Notes: generated by a model not told the origin, from the sequence alone. A stretch of 64,000 bases of DNA from Pardosa pseudoannulata (GCA_032207245.1 CM063501.1:52829393-52893392), one strand, 5' to 3'. Shown: positions 1 through 28,344, counted from the stretch's first letter. Program-made: numbers and translations.

Positions 1-2
1 AG

Positions 3-230
3 TAAATTGTTAAGATATCCCTTTAGCCTAAATTATCAGTATGGTACAGTTTTTAAAACAAGTTTTATTTTATGGACATTTAGAATTCCAAAACTATACT
101 TTGTTTTTATAATAGCTCAAACAGCTAGGTTCCTACTAGTGGCTCATAATCCATAAGAGGTGGGTACAGTAGTTCTACGGTTACAGTATTTTGCTCTTGG
201 GAAATCCAGGAGCTGTCCTAAAGGTGAATA
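3..230 (+). repeat. Dispersed repeat, copy 1, left of a DDX41 exon
   Basis: About 228 bp that recurs in direct orientation at 662-905. The last 110 bp (from GCTCATAATCC to GGTGAATA) match at well over 90 %. It ends directly in a (TA)n array, as retroposon 3' ends often do. No coding content; family not recognised. Confidence 0.7.
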
Positions 231-231
231 A

Positions 232-291
<60 letters not shown>

Positions 292-302
292 GTATATATA
301 TG

Positions 303-365
<63 letters not shown>

Positions 366-393
366 ACACATATGTATATATATATATATATAT
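228..393. repeat. (TA)n / (TATG) microsatellite
   Basis: About 165 bp of near-pure TA, interrupted by TATG and a short (TG)n, immediately before the acceptor of the 418-554 exon. It produces meaningless Ile-Tyr ORFs on both strands. Confidence 0.95.
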
Positions 394-417
394 TGCAATG
401 TCGTTTTTTCTTTTTAG

Positions 418-16188
<15,771 letters not shown>

Positions 16189-16640
16189 TGCATCTATTCC
16201 TATTATGTGGGCTTGCATACATGTAGGATATCTGTATATATACCTGTACATATGTATTTATTTTTAAAGTAAATATAAAATACTTATTACTTAATGTTTT
16301 ATCATTGAATTCTTTTTATACACATGTCCATTTAATTAACAATCATGATTTTGGCAATTTCAAATAATTAAATTGATTTTTAAAATTAATGAAAAAATAT
16401 TAAAAAACAATAACATTTTTCAAAATGCTTTTTGCATTTATGAAGATTTTAAGTTTTTTTTTTCCCTTAACATGCATTGAAGAATTTGGAAAGACTAGAT
16501 AGAGCTCAATTAATTATGCAGACTACAAAAAAAGAAAAATCACTTTTGACTATATTAAAAGAACTTAATTCCTTGTTTCAACTAAACAGTTATTACTTAA
16601 AAAATATAATAAAATAATTCTAGAACTATTACATAATTTT
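16189..16640 (+). other. DDX41 3' UTR and candidate poly(A) signal
   Basis: AT-rich sequence after the stop. The first canonical AATAAA I find is at 16608-16613. The real cleavage site is not visible, and a variant signal near 16270 is equally possible. Confidence 0.35.
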
Positions 16641-17520
16641 TAAGTAAAATTAGTCAAACAACCAAAATTTTTTGTAAAATCTCTGTAAATATTTTGCTTA
16701 ACACAATACTGTTCTTTTGCAATCCAAAGTATTAGGTAACACTGGGAGTAGTTGGTCAGATTTTTATTAGTCCTGGATTGTCTCTGAATTTTAGAATTAC
16801 ATCAGGACTAAAGCATTCATTTTCAGACTCTGTATGTACAGTATATTTGTCTTATTGATGGTTAGTTTGTTGACTGAATGAGGTTTAATGGCAGAGTCTG
16901 CTGAGGACAAAATGCTCCAAGCAGGAGGTAAAAATTAGCACTAATATTAAAGATAACAGACAAATGGCTATAACTACGTTTAAAAGAGTAAATAAGAACA
17001 AGAATAAATATACTTAGGAAAGAAACACAAAGAACTCTTGAACTATACAAGAGGAAAGTACAAATAAGAATAAAGCTGTGTGGAAAATTAGGTATTGTAC
17101 AGATAATGGTAGATTATGCAGAATTCTTATTGTTCCACACTTTTGCTTTATTTAAATGGCTCTAGATTTGAGGGCAATTTTTAAAATAAATAAATGCATA
17201 AGATTATATTAAACTCTGAAAGCTCAGAATCATTTCATATTAAATTTAGATGTGTTTAATCAAATATTTATGAAATTTAAATTTGTGGCAGTTCTATGAC
17301 TTTTCTTTTTGCTCTGGAGTACAAAGTACTTTGCTACTCTTATTCAGCTCTAAATTTTTGCAATATTTTTCAAATTTTACCTGAATTTTTGCATCAGGGA
17401 CATAAAAAAATATTTTAACATATACACCTTATTTTTTGTGGGATACTCATATCTAATATTGAAAGGATATTCTAGATTTTTAAAATTAAATCCATAATAT
17501 ATGTGAATATTTTATGCAGG
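16641..17520. other. Intergenic, AT-rich, no feature seen
   Basis: No ORF, repeat or promoter signature I can support. Confidence 0.5.
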
Positions 17521-17528
17521 TATTTATA

Positions 17529-18296
17529 CAGGGTATCTGCCAAAATAAAATTTTTCAAATCCATGACTTTTCCTGATTTAGCTGATTATTTTCCATGACT
17601 TTACAAAGCTTTCGTTAAAGTATATATGAATAAAACTTCTGATGTACATACAAATAAAATATATGCTTTTAGAGAAATTACAGGAATTTTATCATAAAAA
17701 ACTATAAACTTACTTTATAAGTGTTAATAAACTCACATACATAAAAATAAATTGTATCTGCATACCTAAGTTTAATCATATAGCAATTTTTCAATCAAAA
17801 TGTTTCCAGTTTGAATTCAGGGTACTTTGGTATTATCCAGGTGACCATGAATAATAGCCAAATACAACCTTATAATGTTTATATACAATATCAATAGAGA
17901 TAAACTTATATTTTGTGCAAAAATCTTAACTAATTTTTATTAAAAAATAATTATATTAATAAAATTTTAATCTACAATTTAAGAAAAAACCAGAATAATA
18001 TACATTTACCCACCCATTAAGCTTTCTTGCTTCGAGTTTCCTTGGTGAACAAATTTTACTTGGCAATATGGTCAATAAGATAATACATAAATACCAAAAT
18101 CAGTAACTTCAGCCAAGTGACAAGTAAAAATAGAATTAAACAATTTAATGCATTTTTTTTAATCGGTAGTTTAGCGGATCCATGACTTTCCATGACTTTT
18201 ACTCATCTTATTTGAAAAATCATGACTTTCCATGACAAAATTAATCCATTGTCTAAATCCATGATTTTTCATGACTTTCCAGGTGCGCGGAAACCA
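17529..18296. mobile_element. hAT-like non-autonomous element with CCATGACTTT repeats
   Basis: Left end CAGGGTATCTGCC; right end, reversed, TGGTTTCCGCGCACCTGG. Multiple CCATGACTTT(CC) subterminal repeats lie inside both ends. Flanks TATTTATA (17521-17528) and TGTTTATA (18297-18304) match 7/8 as a hAT-type duplication. No coding sequence. Confidence 0.6.
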
Positions 18297-19238
18297 TGTT
18301 TATAATATTCATAGTGGTTAGCATACAGACAAAAATTCTGCCATTCTTTATAATTTACTTTGGCATAAATAAATGTCACCAGATCATCTATCTGACCTAT
18401 TCAATTGTTGCTTATTTATACACAACAACATCCTTTTCTGCAATTCAAGCTAAAGAAGAATAGGAATTATGTACCTTTACAATTTTAATTGCTTTCCCCT
18501 TTTTCTCTCCCCCCCCCAGCTTGCCAATAATTTCTTTGTACATTATTGATATGCTAATAAGTTCGTAGAGCCATAATGATCAACATATAACTATGTTTAG
18601 ATTTTAGTTCCAACAGAAAATGTTTACCTCCTTAATACAATACATTTTACTAGGAAAAAATTTTTCTATAAACAAAAAGTTGCAGCCAATTAAAATTGGT
18701 TCATCTTACTCTTGTTAAAGAGCTCCCCACCCCCAAATTATTTCTTTTTAGTCAAGCCTAATCTGTTTTAAATAACCAATTAAGTCTCCTACATTTAATA
18801 ACTAAATTCACAATTATGAAACATTGTGGATGAAGTGCAATATGCAAGACGATAGGAAATAGTCATTTTGAAAAAGAGGGAGAAAAAATACCTATTACAC
18901 ATATAAAGTGAATAACATTAAAAGTGTCAGTGTGACAAAATAACTTTTAGTCTTATTTTCTGGAAGAAAGTAATATACAAGCTCAAATTCATATCAAATT
19001 TACGTAATGAACCGTAAAACAATAGCGTTAAATCCATGCAAAGTTAGATAAACATGCAAGAGTTTCAACTTTTCTTTTGAGAAACTTTTAAAAGCTACGC
19101 AAGTTGAGTACAAGTTGAGTCTAGAATGAGAAATCTGGTCATTAAATATATCCAAATATTACGCTCATTCACGTGCCAACCTGATTTGGCCATTTCACCG
19201 GATAACCCCTATACAGAGATCATAAAAAAGAACTTTAA

Positions 19239-19504
19239 CACGTTGACTGCCAGACGCATTTTCGATCGTTTGCCCAAGGCTCCGACGTGAACTTTTCATT
19301 ATGCGATGCATATTATGCTGAAGTATTATTTGCAGCAGATAAAATGAGTTATAAAATTATGCTTGAAGCAGTTTTCGGTGACTCCTATGGCAGTCAACAT
19401 GTTATGTACTTTTATATGCTGTATCGGCGGTCACCGGTGGTCCCCCACGCCGCTGTAGTAAAGTCGAGTGCCGGTCACAGGTGACCCCGATGGCAGTCAG
19501 CTTG
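19239..19504. mobile_element. piggyBac-type MITE (TTAA-flanked)
   Basis: 266 bp with TTAA at 19235-19238 and 19505-19508. TIRs are CACGTTGACTGCCA on the left and, reversed, CAAGCTGACTGCCA on the right. The interior is GC-richer than the surroundings. Confidence 0.75.
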
Positions 19505-19525
19505 TTAAATGGACACAAATAAGAG

Positions 19526-19593
19526 TAAAACTAAGTACTCAAATACAAATATTCCAAGTGAGCAGTGAGCTACTTCGTAATCCATATGCGTTG
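19526..19593 (+). repeat. 68-bp direct repeat, copy 1
   Basis: Matches 20485-20552 at 65 of 68 positions. Both contain AAATACAAATATTCCAAGTG. Confidence 0.85.
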
Positions 19594-20099
19594 CCTCATC
19601 GTCGGTAATGACAGAATTACTGATATTTGGAGGGGGTACAGGAATAAGAGTTTTTTTAATCATTTTAAGCACTCAGGACTCAATAAAATTTATTCAGTTA
19701 TTCATCTGGAATTTACTGATTTCCCCTTTCTAGATAGCATTGTTTTTATAAAACTATTGCCTAGTGGAGTAGTACGCAAGGGCCGCAACTAGGGCGTGGC
19801 AAAGGTGGCATTTGACTTTGTGCGCCGCACCGTGATGAAAATGTGGTTCGAAAGAGGGTGATTCGTCCTTAGTAGGATGTAGGAAAAGTTGAAAAAATGA
19901 TTTTTCAAAATTCCTTTAAAGAATAGAGTTAAAAGTCCACAACTTTGAATTATTATAAAAATTTAGGCTTAATAAATTAACTTCAGTTTTAATCAATATG
20001 CTTGAAATTTTAAAATTTTATAAAGTAATATATGTATGCAGTGTTATTAGAAAATATATGTAAATTGGGATAAAGTTTTAATTATCCCTATTAAGAGTA

Positions 20100-20297
20100 C
20101 GGGTCAAATGACCATAAGGTTTATGTAAAAAATGCGATGGGAAATGAATTAAAAATTCTTATTCTTTGTGTTTGCAATACATAAAAATTGACAATATACA
20201 ATTTTGTTAAATTATAATAAAGCTTATTTGTCTATTCCCTTAATTTTATATTTGATACATTTATAATCAGAAAAATAAAGTCCGGTCATTTGACCCG
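20100..20297. mobile_element. MITE with near-palindromic CGGGTCAAATGACC ends
   Basis: 198 bp. The left end CGGGTCAAATGACC and right end GGTCATTTGACCCG are perfect 14-bp inverted repeats. Neighbouring TA dinucleotides hint at a TA target. No coding. Confidence 0.65.
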
Positions 20298-20484
20298 CTA
20301 TGGTAGAAATAGGTATGTATTAAGTGTTGGTATGTTTAAGAGTATTAATAATATTCATAATTAAGAATACTCGCAGTTATTAAGAATATTCACAATTTTA
20401 ATTGGTATTATTAATTTTTTGGATGTTGCTCAGTCAAGCTGTTGACAATAACGTTCTATAAAGATAGAATTTTATACATTAAAA

Positions 20485-20552
20485 TAAAACTAAGTACTCA
20501 AATACAAATATTCCAAGTGAGCAGTGAGCTATTTCGTAATCCATGTGCATTG
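20485..20552 (+). repeat. 68-bp direct repeat, copy 2
   Basis: Partner of 19526-19593. The two copies bracket about 890 bp that includes the 20100-20297 MITE. Confidence 0.85.
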
Positions 20553-20817
20553 GAAAACGCGAGCTAAAAGGGTTCGCTTAGATTGTACTTTTGAATGATT
20601 ACTTTTACTACAAATTTTCAATACACTTTTCTTCAGTATAATAAAAACACTTCCCGATTTTAACGTTTGCCTAAAGTAGCAACTGATGCAAGACATTCAT
20701 CGATGGACTGTCGAATGCATGATTTATTATGCATCTAAAATTTGGCTCAGCTCTACTAAGGGCACAAGTATTATTCTTGAATCAGTTTGAGGCTGAAATA
20801 TTGTGTACAGTTATTGG

Positions 20818-20982
20818 TTAGAACCTCTACGTTCCATTTTGGGGGTAACATGAGGTCCGATTACAACGGAACATACTGCTTAAAATGGGTTACAATTGGC
20901 TATGAACATATGTACTAATAGTAGGATTCGACACACGAACTGTAGCGAAAGGCATTGCCTTACCATTCAGCCTTCGAAGAAA
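20818..20982 (-). mobile_element. tRNA-derived SINE, diverged, minus strand
   Basis: Read on the - strand: a tRNA-like head (GGCTGAATGGTAAGGCAATG), a B-box-like GTGTCGAATCC, and a body related to family A (TTCATAGCC, AAGCAGTATGTTCC). No clear target duplication, so an old copy. Confidence 0.6.
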
Positions 20983-21384
20983 GAGATTCAAATATTAGAT
21001 ACTGAATAGACCATCGTCCGTCTGTATTGAAGAGGCCACTTTGGTCATTTTTATAACATTCTCAAAGCAATGTTAATTTTGTTTCTTAAAATAAATTAGA
21101 AAAAGGTTTAAAAAACACATTTATTAAGCTTAAATATTCACATAAAATGATTAAAAACATGCTTCATTCCATCTTGGGGAAATTCCATAGACTTCTATTG
21201 AGAGACCTATTGAAATCGTAAAACCTAAAATTTTGTACTCATATGCTAAAACTTTGTACAGAGTAAAATTCTTTTTCAGATATCGCTGGGGAACGGTAAA
21301 TGCAAGTTAATGATATGAAGACTTAACCGCTATATACTAGCTGCCGTGAAGTCAGTTCATTCATCTCTGATTCTGCCGAAAAGC

Positions 21385-21618
21385 TTATTCACTTGCAAAA
21401 CGATGCCATCGATGGAGAACAGGATTTAAAGAAAGCGAGAAATACATCGCTCCCAACACAGACACTATGACAAGGAGATAAAGTACGGTACATCTAGTGG
21501 GCATGACGTGGAATAAAAATAGTATAAGTATACCATTCCACCATACTGTTTCAGAGAATTCGTCGAAACGTTCTTGATCGTCAGTATATTCCTCATCTTG
21601 GTCGGGTAAATTGTCCAT
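21385..21618 (-). CDS. Small membrane protein, 77 aa, unrecognised
   Basis: A complete frame with an in-frame TGA four codons upstream of the ATG (21616-21618), so the start is well set. The first ~24 residues are acidic (DQDEEYTDDQERFDEF). They are followed by a long hydrophobic stretch that could form one or two membrane spans (GILILFLFHVM, then VLYLLVIVSVLGAMYFSLSL) and a short basic/aromatic tail (HRWHRFASE). On the - strand an acceptor (AATTTCAG, at 21646-21648) lies just upstream. A strong donor (CTTAG|GTAAGT, exon end 25336) could supply a non-coding first exon. A poly(A) signal candidate reads at 21120-21125. No transposon signature covers it, and I recognise no family. It could be a chance ORF; composition and splice context favour a gene. 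Confidence 0.5.
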   Translation of the reverse strand: MDNLPDQDEEYTDDQERFDEFSETVWWNGILILFLFHVMPTRCTVLYLLVIVSVLGAMYFSLSLNPVLHRWHRFASE

Positions 21619-21649
21619 AGAACTTGCTCACACAAAATCCAAAACCTGA

Positions 21650-23117
21650 AATTCATTCACGAACATTTTTCAATTTAAGAAATCAGATCCAGAGCCGGAT
21701 AATAGTTTAGACATCCGTCTAGGATCCGGTGGTAATGCTATTGTGAAAAGATTTGTACATAAGATAGCTTTTCTGTTTTACAATATTATTTATAATAAAC
21801 AGAAGTATATTATTGATTTTTACATGGTTACAGAATTAGTGTAGAAATAGCATTAATTCTAAAATATTGTTTCGAATACAACTTATCCTATATGAAATGC
21901 ATCTGGTGAAAGGTTTCTCTCCTTAGTAAAACTTAAAACTATTTATGAAACTCAGTGCATCAAAATAAAGTTCTGACTAATACTTGAAAATTGGGTAGAT
22001 TGTTTCTAGGATTGCCTTCTACATTCCTTGAAAAGGGAATTCGTTCTGACTATCTATTGCTTGTAGTATGGACCTCGGTATCTCGAGGAGCCTAGACTTC
22101 CCATGGTGCCACGAGGTATAACATTATGTTCTTAATTTTTTATAGCTTGAATTCAATTTCAATTTAACTAAAATCAACAAACAGTCCCAGTTGACAGACA
22201 GTAGGATTGGGACATTGGAAATCTTTATACTCTTACACTTTAAGCCTGGCAATGTTAAATCTAGTTGTTTTTATAACGACATTCTAGTCATCCAAAAGTC
22301 GGGTCAAAACGGTTAAGAGTCAATTTCCTTAACTTCGAAATTTATTTGGATCATTTTGGTTTTGAAATGGTCATTTTATGATTCAACCCTTTCTCGTAGT
22401 GTTATATGTTGATTTTTTTTTTCTTTTTTTTTTTTTTTTTTTTGGGGGGGGGGCATTTAAGAAGGATAAGGAAAGATATCATTTTGAAGGAGGGGTATAT
22501 TAAGGTAAGGAAAGCATTGTGAGCAGTGTCGCGTTTAACTTTGCATTATTCCATGTTTTGAAAATTTCCACACAGAGCAGAATGTTAGAAATAAGATATT
22601 TGTAGTCAAGATACTTCTGATATTCATAACCAAGTCCCCCCTTCCTCTCCAAACTGTATCAAAGTTGTTTTTAAGCTTCTGTTATAAACCTTTAAGAATT
22701 TGATTTCACGGTAAAGTAGTGAAACTATTTTTAAAAGTTTTTAAACATTAACTATTTTTTGTACGTAATTATTAGAAACAGCTATAAATAAATTTGATCA
22801 ATATAGAAAAGAGTGCAGTTTGAAATATAAAACTTTGAATTGCGGAGAAGACTATTAACCAGGACATAATTTCCCCATCATTAGGTCAAACGAAAAGCTG
22901 CTTAGACAGAAATATGAATTTTTATTTAAAGCTAGAACAGGCTAATTCTCAATTTATGAAATCTTCTTTGAAATCTGAAGGAAAAATGATTACGATTAAT
23001 AAAGGGGGTTATTAGCAAATATCAATCATGCAAATTCTCTGTATAAATGACCTATGATGTTTAAAGTTTCATACAATCGGCTATTTTAATAAGAGTTGCT
23101 AAAATTTCACGTTTAGT

Positions 23118-23191
<74 letters not shown>

Positions 23192-25335
23192 GCAGAAAAG
23201 GTACGGACATAATGGATTTAATTAAGCTAGTTTGTTGTAAATAGTAAACGATTTGCACAACCTGCGTCAGATATTGCAAACTATTTAGATGAACGTTCTC
23301 ATGAAATTTTAGTTTGGTATTACACAACATTTGTTTAATTCTGTAGAAGCCTAACACCAATAACAAGGGTTGTTTAATCTTTGTTAGGATCAAGTAACTT
23401 CTCAGAATATTTCAGACTAAATATCAGTAAGTTATGGGAGTTTAGAGGCCACCTATTACTTTTTCCTAGATTTATATGTGGCCTAAAGAGTTATTTGTTT
23501 ATACATCACCTATAAACATTTTATGCCAACTATTTTAATAAACCTTTATAAATTGAAAAACAATCAAATTTTGACGAAAATGTCATAAGACGCCTTTGAA
23601 GAAATTCTGGACTCAGTAAGGTAAAAAATCAAGAGTTTGAGAACCATCGACTTAATGATTTACTTTCAATTTTTAAAGATATTTCTATAATGAAAATATA
23701 TAATATAGTTACGTGATACACTACAATCTATTAGAGAGTAAATTTGATTAAGTAAGAGGCTATTTAAGGAATATGGAGTCGTTTAACGATATTCTTTAAA
23801 ACTTTTCCTAGTTCACAGTATACTAACCCATCTTTATCTTTCGAATTTATATAGAAAAAGAACTAGGTATGATTTTGCCTTATGTTAACTATTATAATAC
23901 AACAGTAATTATTTAAAATAATGCAATACTTTAGTAACTATTTTCGCCGTTTAACGGTAATAAATCCTCATCCTAGGCTAAATACTTAGTTTTCAAAAAC
24001 TTATCCAGTTTAATGACAAACGCATTAGGAGAGAATCTCCAAAATCTGAATAATAAATGCACCAGGAACATTCTGAAAAACATTTATCACAATTGCATTT
24101 AGCGACTTAGAAGATTACTTAACTTTTTCTTGAACTGGAATATTACTCTGTCATGCTTATCGGGATAAAACGTACTTTTGATTCCACACTTTTGCAGAAA
24201 ATACTCTTCACTCAGAGAAGCAGTTAACGATAAACTATAGACTGATTCACAGCCTTAACGATTTTGATACTATGGATAATTAGTAAACATTACAATAATA
24301 GGATTTGAAACGAGAACATATCAAGAAAATTCACCTGTTGAAGAATTTCGAACAGTCTTTATCACAAAGTTCCCTTCAAGAAAAGTCTAGGAAGTATGAA
24401 GATCGTCAGTATACCTTATCGTCTGAAATAAAATTCTATATTGTACAATATATTTAGTTTTATGTCACGGACATTCATCAGTAAAACTTCCTTCAACAAT
24501 TAATCCATGATGAAATTTCTCGATAAGTATATATTCATTTAGCATGCTAGTTCCTCTACTTTTCGGATTACTTATTGGTGTATGCAATAATCTAGGTAGA
24601 GCACGTTTGTTGAAATTTAATAACACAATCTAGTCTCCTTTGAGATTTAATATCTGGGACGGTAAGTTCAAATAACTATGGTTAATTTTTGTACTATATT
24701 AAGGCTAAATTTTATATAGTCACCTACTACTAGTGAATAGGTACTAGGTTCAAAGAATTGGTTTAATTTTTTACTAACGAGGGTTAATAAAATACCGACC
24801 TGTTATTTAATACTGATGTTTATCGACATTACCGATAAAAATTTAATTGTGAAAATTAGATAACAGCCTCTTGTTACGAAAAAGTAACATTATTACTGTC
24901 AAGCCATGATCAGGCTATTGGGTTTTAGCGTCGGTTATATAAAATCGAATGCTTTCAACGGGTATCACGCTTTACTCATTTATAGTAATAACTAATAAAG
25001 CAACAGGAATGTCTTCATCATTCTATATTACTTCGATAAACAGTTTTCATTATGATTAGAGGTGATTAAAAAGGACACATAAATTTGAATCTTGAATTTT
25101 CGAGAAAATAGATGCACGTACTTAATCTATATTTCAATTACCATTTTAGAAATTTTATACTGCGTATGATTAAAAACAAAAGCTCAATTTAGGTTATAAA
25201 ACATTAAAAATCTTTAAACACTACGGAGCTCACAGCATGACACATACCTAATAGTAAAATATATCCATGCACTATACTACTAAATAATATAAACCTCTCT
25301 CCGCGTTGTTCCACTTCATATATACACAAACTTAC
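21650..25335. other. Probable intron / intergenic, no other gene seen
   Basis: Contains a poly-T/poly-G run at about 22411-22454 and a (TA)n array at 23123-23188. Otherwise AT-rich sequence without recognisable repeats; less homopolymeric than elsewhere. Confidence 0.45.
23123..23188. repeat. (TA)n microsatellite
   Basis: About 66 bp of uninterrupted TA dinucleotides. Confidence 0.97.
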
Positions 25336-25460
25336 CTAAGTGGTAAACAACAGCGAAATCTCTTTAAATTACTCCCTATTGAACTCAAGCCGTAGACGTC
25401 AGTGATTACACAACACGAAGATCTGTGAATACAGCAGATGGATAAACATTGACTTGATCA
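25336..25460 (-). other. Candidate non-coding first exon for the 21385-21618 gene
   Basis: Ends (minus strand) in CTTAG|GTAAGT, a near-consensus donor, and would splice over 3.7 kb to 21645. The upstream boundary is a guess. Inference from splice signals only. Confidence 0.3.
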
Positions 25461-26073
25461 CTGGTTGGTCAGTAGGTCGTGTATTTTGCATTAGTATTAA
25501 TTTTCCCCGAAGTAGTTTTTTATTCTGTACTTTAATATTTTAATCCAAAATGAAACGTCAGTTTTCAAAATTATTTTTTGAACAATTTAGGCTTAATTTT
25601 ATAATTTTTTAAAAGTTTAGATAGAATAGTGATGGGAAAATGAAACGTTGTTTTCTTTACCCCCTTGCTCACTTAAATTTTATATTAGGTATATTAGGCT
25701 TATAACTAAAGTAATATTAAATATGGCTTTAAATATTATTTCAACAAACTTTTATCTACAGTGACAGCTTTTATTAATATAGACCTCATTCGTGGCTTCA
25801 AATTCGAAAAAGTTCTCGATTTTCGATAACGGCTGTTTTAGCACAAGATTGAAAAGTGGATGCCACAATTTTTGTTGAAGAAGTGAATACAGAAGCAAAA
25901 CATTTTGTTTCTTTAGAATTCTTGTCTCTTTATCAGTAATAATTTTTACTTTCTCTTATACAGGAAGTATTGTAATCCTCCAAAATTTTGAACTCGAGAT
26001 TTTCATGAATCTTATGAATTTTCCCGGTTTGAATCTTCCTGGGCCCATAAATATATTTATTTTATTTTATTAT

Positions 26074-26902
26074 TGTACCGAGGTACTTTCCCGCGATGGT
26101 CAGCAAGCGCCTGCACAGCTGTGAAGAAATTTCCAAGAAGAATTTAGGACTTCGATTGTTGACTTCGAGTTTTAAGGACCCCTGCGGAGGAGTTGTAGAT
26201 CATGGAATGGCACAAGCGTAACGGTCAAGCTCTCACAGAGATGTAACCGTAAGTTATGGGGGCAGGGGCTAAAAATAATGTCAGCTTTCACAAAAGGGGC
26301 TATTTTAATGAGCCCACCTGCACTCCCGAAGGGGTGCAGATGTGGGAAAATTTCACCAACAAGCGATTGGCAAAGAAAAAGGGGCATTAAAACCGAGGTG
26401 AGGAGTTGGGAAAGAGAGTGAAGAAAAGGAGTCAAAGTTGGAATTGAAGAATTGCTGGACATCCAGAGACCCCGGACTAGCAATCGATTCCCGAAATCAC
26501 CATGCCACCATAGACGTATAGCAAAATAACAGCCCGCTAAGCCAGTACCAACGCCTTTTTACGACCTTTACATCCTGATGAAAGCCCGAGCCTGCTCCCC
26601 TGTAATATCCGGAGGTAAATAGACTTAACATATTTATGACGGTTATTTAGGCCTCAGTTAGTGATTCACTATTTTGATTAAGGAATAACGTATAACAAAA
26701 GAGAATTGTAATAGTTATTGTATAATGAAGAATATAAAATCTAAATAATATCTAGTTATGTTATATGGTGATCAAGTAGTATATCAATTTGTAAATAGTG
26801 TACAGAATAAATGTCTTAATCCAAATATACGATATTATATTTTTAATGTGTTTTTCATTTGTAAACGAACACTGGTGTTAGTGTTGTAATTACATTACAA
26901 CA
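26074..26902 (+). mobile_element. Solo LTR, copy 1 of a shared family
   Basis: 829 bp starting TGTACCGAGGTACTTTCC and ending TACATTACAACA, flanked by a perfect 5-bp duplication ATTAT (26069-26073, 26903-26907). A second copy lies at 60766-61532. A conserved AATAAA (26806-26811) sits about 95 bp before the end in both, as expected for an R-region poly(A) signal. No internal region or primer-binding site follows, so it is a solo LTR of an LTR retrotransposon whose superfamily I cannot set. Confidence 0.8.
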
Positions 26903-27067
26903 ATTATTTATATCGGGAATACAATAACTAGAGAACGTTTTGACTTAGAAAAACCAGAATTGGAATATAGACACTGTAGCAAAATTGTAGTTTTCTATCA
27001 GGTTTTTGGATACTTTCGGTAATTGGAATTAGCCGTTTAACTACAGCCCCCGGTTACTGAATAGATA

Positions 27068-27110
27068 CAGTAGAACTTCGATTATCCGAAGTAACTGGGA
27101 TCGAACCTAA
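27068..27110 (+). mobile_element. pogo/Tigger-like terminal inverted repeat, one end only
   Basis: CAGTAGAACTTCGATTATCC preceded by TA resembles the terminal repeat of pogo/Tigger elements. I find no matching right end within the next kilobase, so it is a truncated remnant. Confidence 0.45.
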
Positions 27111-27522
27111 TTAGGATAATCGAGAATTCATCAATAATCATCTAGTTTAACATGTAGTATCGTCAATGGTACAATAACATTCGATTGTTCTGGGACTCGG
27201 CAGTATGATCTTCCGAATTTCGAAATGGGGTGTGTTTTTGTTCAGAAGAGGGATGTTCTGAAAGGCACAGAGTGGTATCAAAAGATGGTCAATGATCCTA
27301 GAAAGTTATTTCAGCCATTTACATCCAAAATTCAAGTTAGTTAAAAAGATATTAATTAAAATCTGAATTAATGTGTGCTAAAAATGAGTATTATAAAGGC
27401 ATTTAATTTAATTATATTAATTGATTAAACTAAAATTTGATGATTAAAAATTTAATTTATTTATAAATTTAGCTTTTAGTATTTAGTATGAATTTAGTAT
27501 ATATGTATATATAAACTAAACA

Positions 27523-27701
27523 CCAATCTCCGTTTTTACGATCAAGGACCCTAGGGTGCTACGCATATGTCCCGGTTAAGTGGTCAACCTTACACAGATC
27601 CTCCAGTGCTTAGTTCCCAAGCGTGCTTGGACCTCAATTTCTCTACCCACTGAAGGGGTGAAGGCTGTCTACCTTTCCCAGCCCGAGGATCGAACCTTGG
27701 C

Positions 27702-27704
<3 letters not shown>
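27523..27704 (-). mobile_element. tRNA-like SINE fragment (family C), minus strand
   Basis: On the - strand a B-box-like GGTTCGATCCTCGGGC, followed by a ~150-bp body. The head with the A box is replaced by the adjoining microsatellite. Unlike family A in sequence. Confidence 0.5.

Positions 27705-27793
<89 letters not shown>
27705..27793. repeat. (TA)n(TG)n compound microsatellite
   Basis: About 50 bp of TA followed by about 38 bp of TG. It generates Tyr-Ile and Thr-His nonsense frames. Confidence 0.97.
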
Positions 27794-27796
<3 letters not shown>

Positions 27797-28344
27797 CCAG
27801 GTTTGAAAATGCAAAATTTATGGGGGGGGGGGTGCTTGAGAGCAGAACACGTCAAGAGAGCAGCGCACTCCTTTAATGCAAGCGTATGAATCTGTAATAA
27901 GTCATTATAAAAGCATTGGAGCGTAAGGATTGAGAGAGAGCTTCTTGAGAAAGGGTTGCTGCATGAACCCTCCCTGAAAGAGGTTCTTTTGTTAGAGTGT
28001 GGACGCTTGCACTGAGCCGTCATATTTGATGGTCGGGTGTTAAACTGTGCAATATATATATGAATAAACACATTATCAAGAAATACTTGGCTCTCTGACT
28101 CTTCATATGGCTGCAAAGTCTATCATATATATATTGAATGACATCTTTGACATCTTGTAAATGTTATCTGAGACCTTATTCATTTTGAAATGTCTTTTAA
28201 AATCTTCTTTATCATGAAATATATAAAGTTCATTCTCATAAAATATCTGCAAGTAGGTCAAATCAAACCATCATCGAAAGCAGAAAATAATATTTGTTGC
28301 TTTATGTCCGCCTTGATGAAACAGTGTTCAAACTCTCATTAGAA

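Noticed and set aside
26172..26483. 103-aa minus-strand ORF
   Set aside because: Lies inside the solo LTR; the corresponding region of the second LTR (60958-61225) is open on both strands, but the proteins are not conserved as coding.
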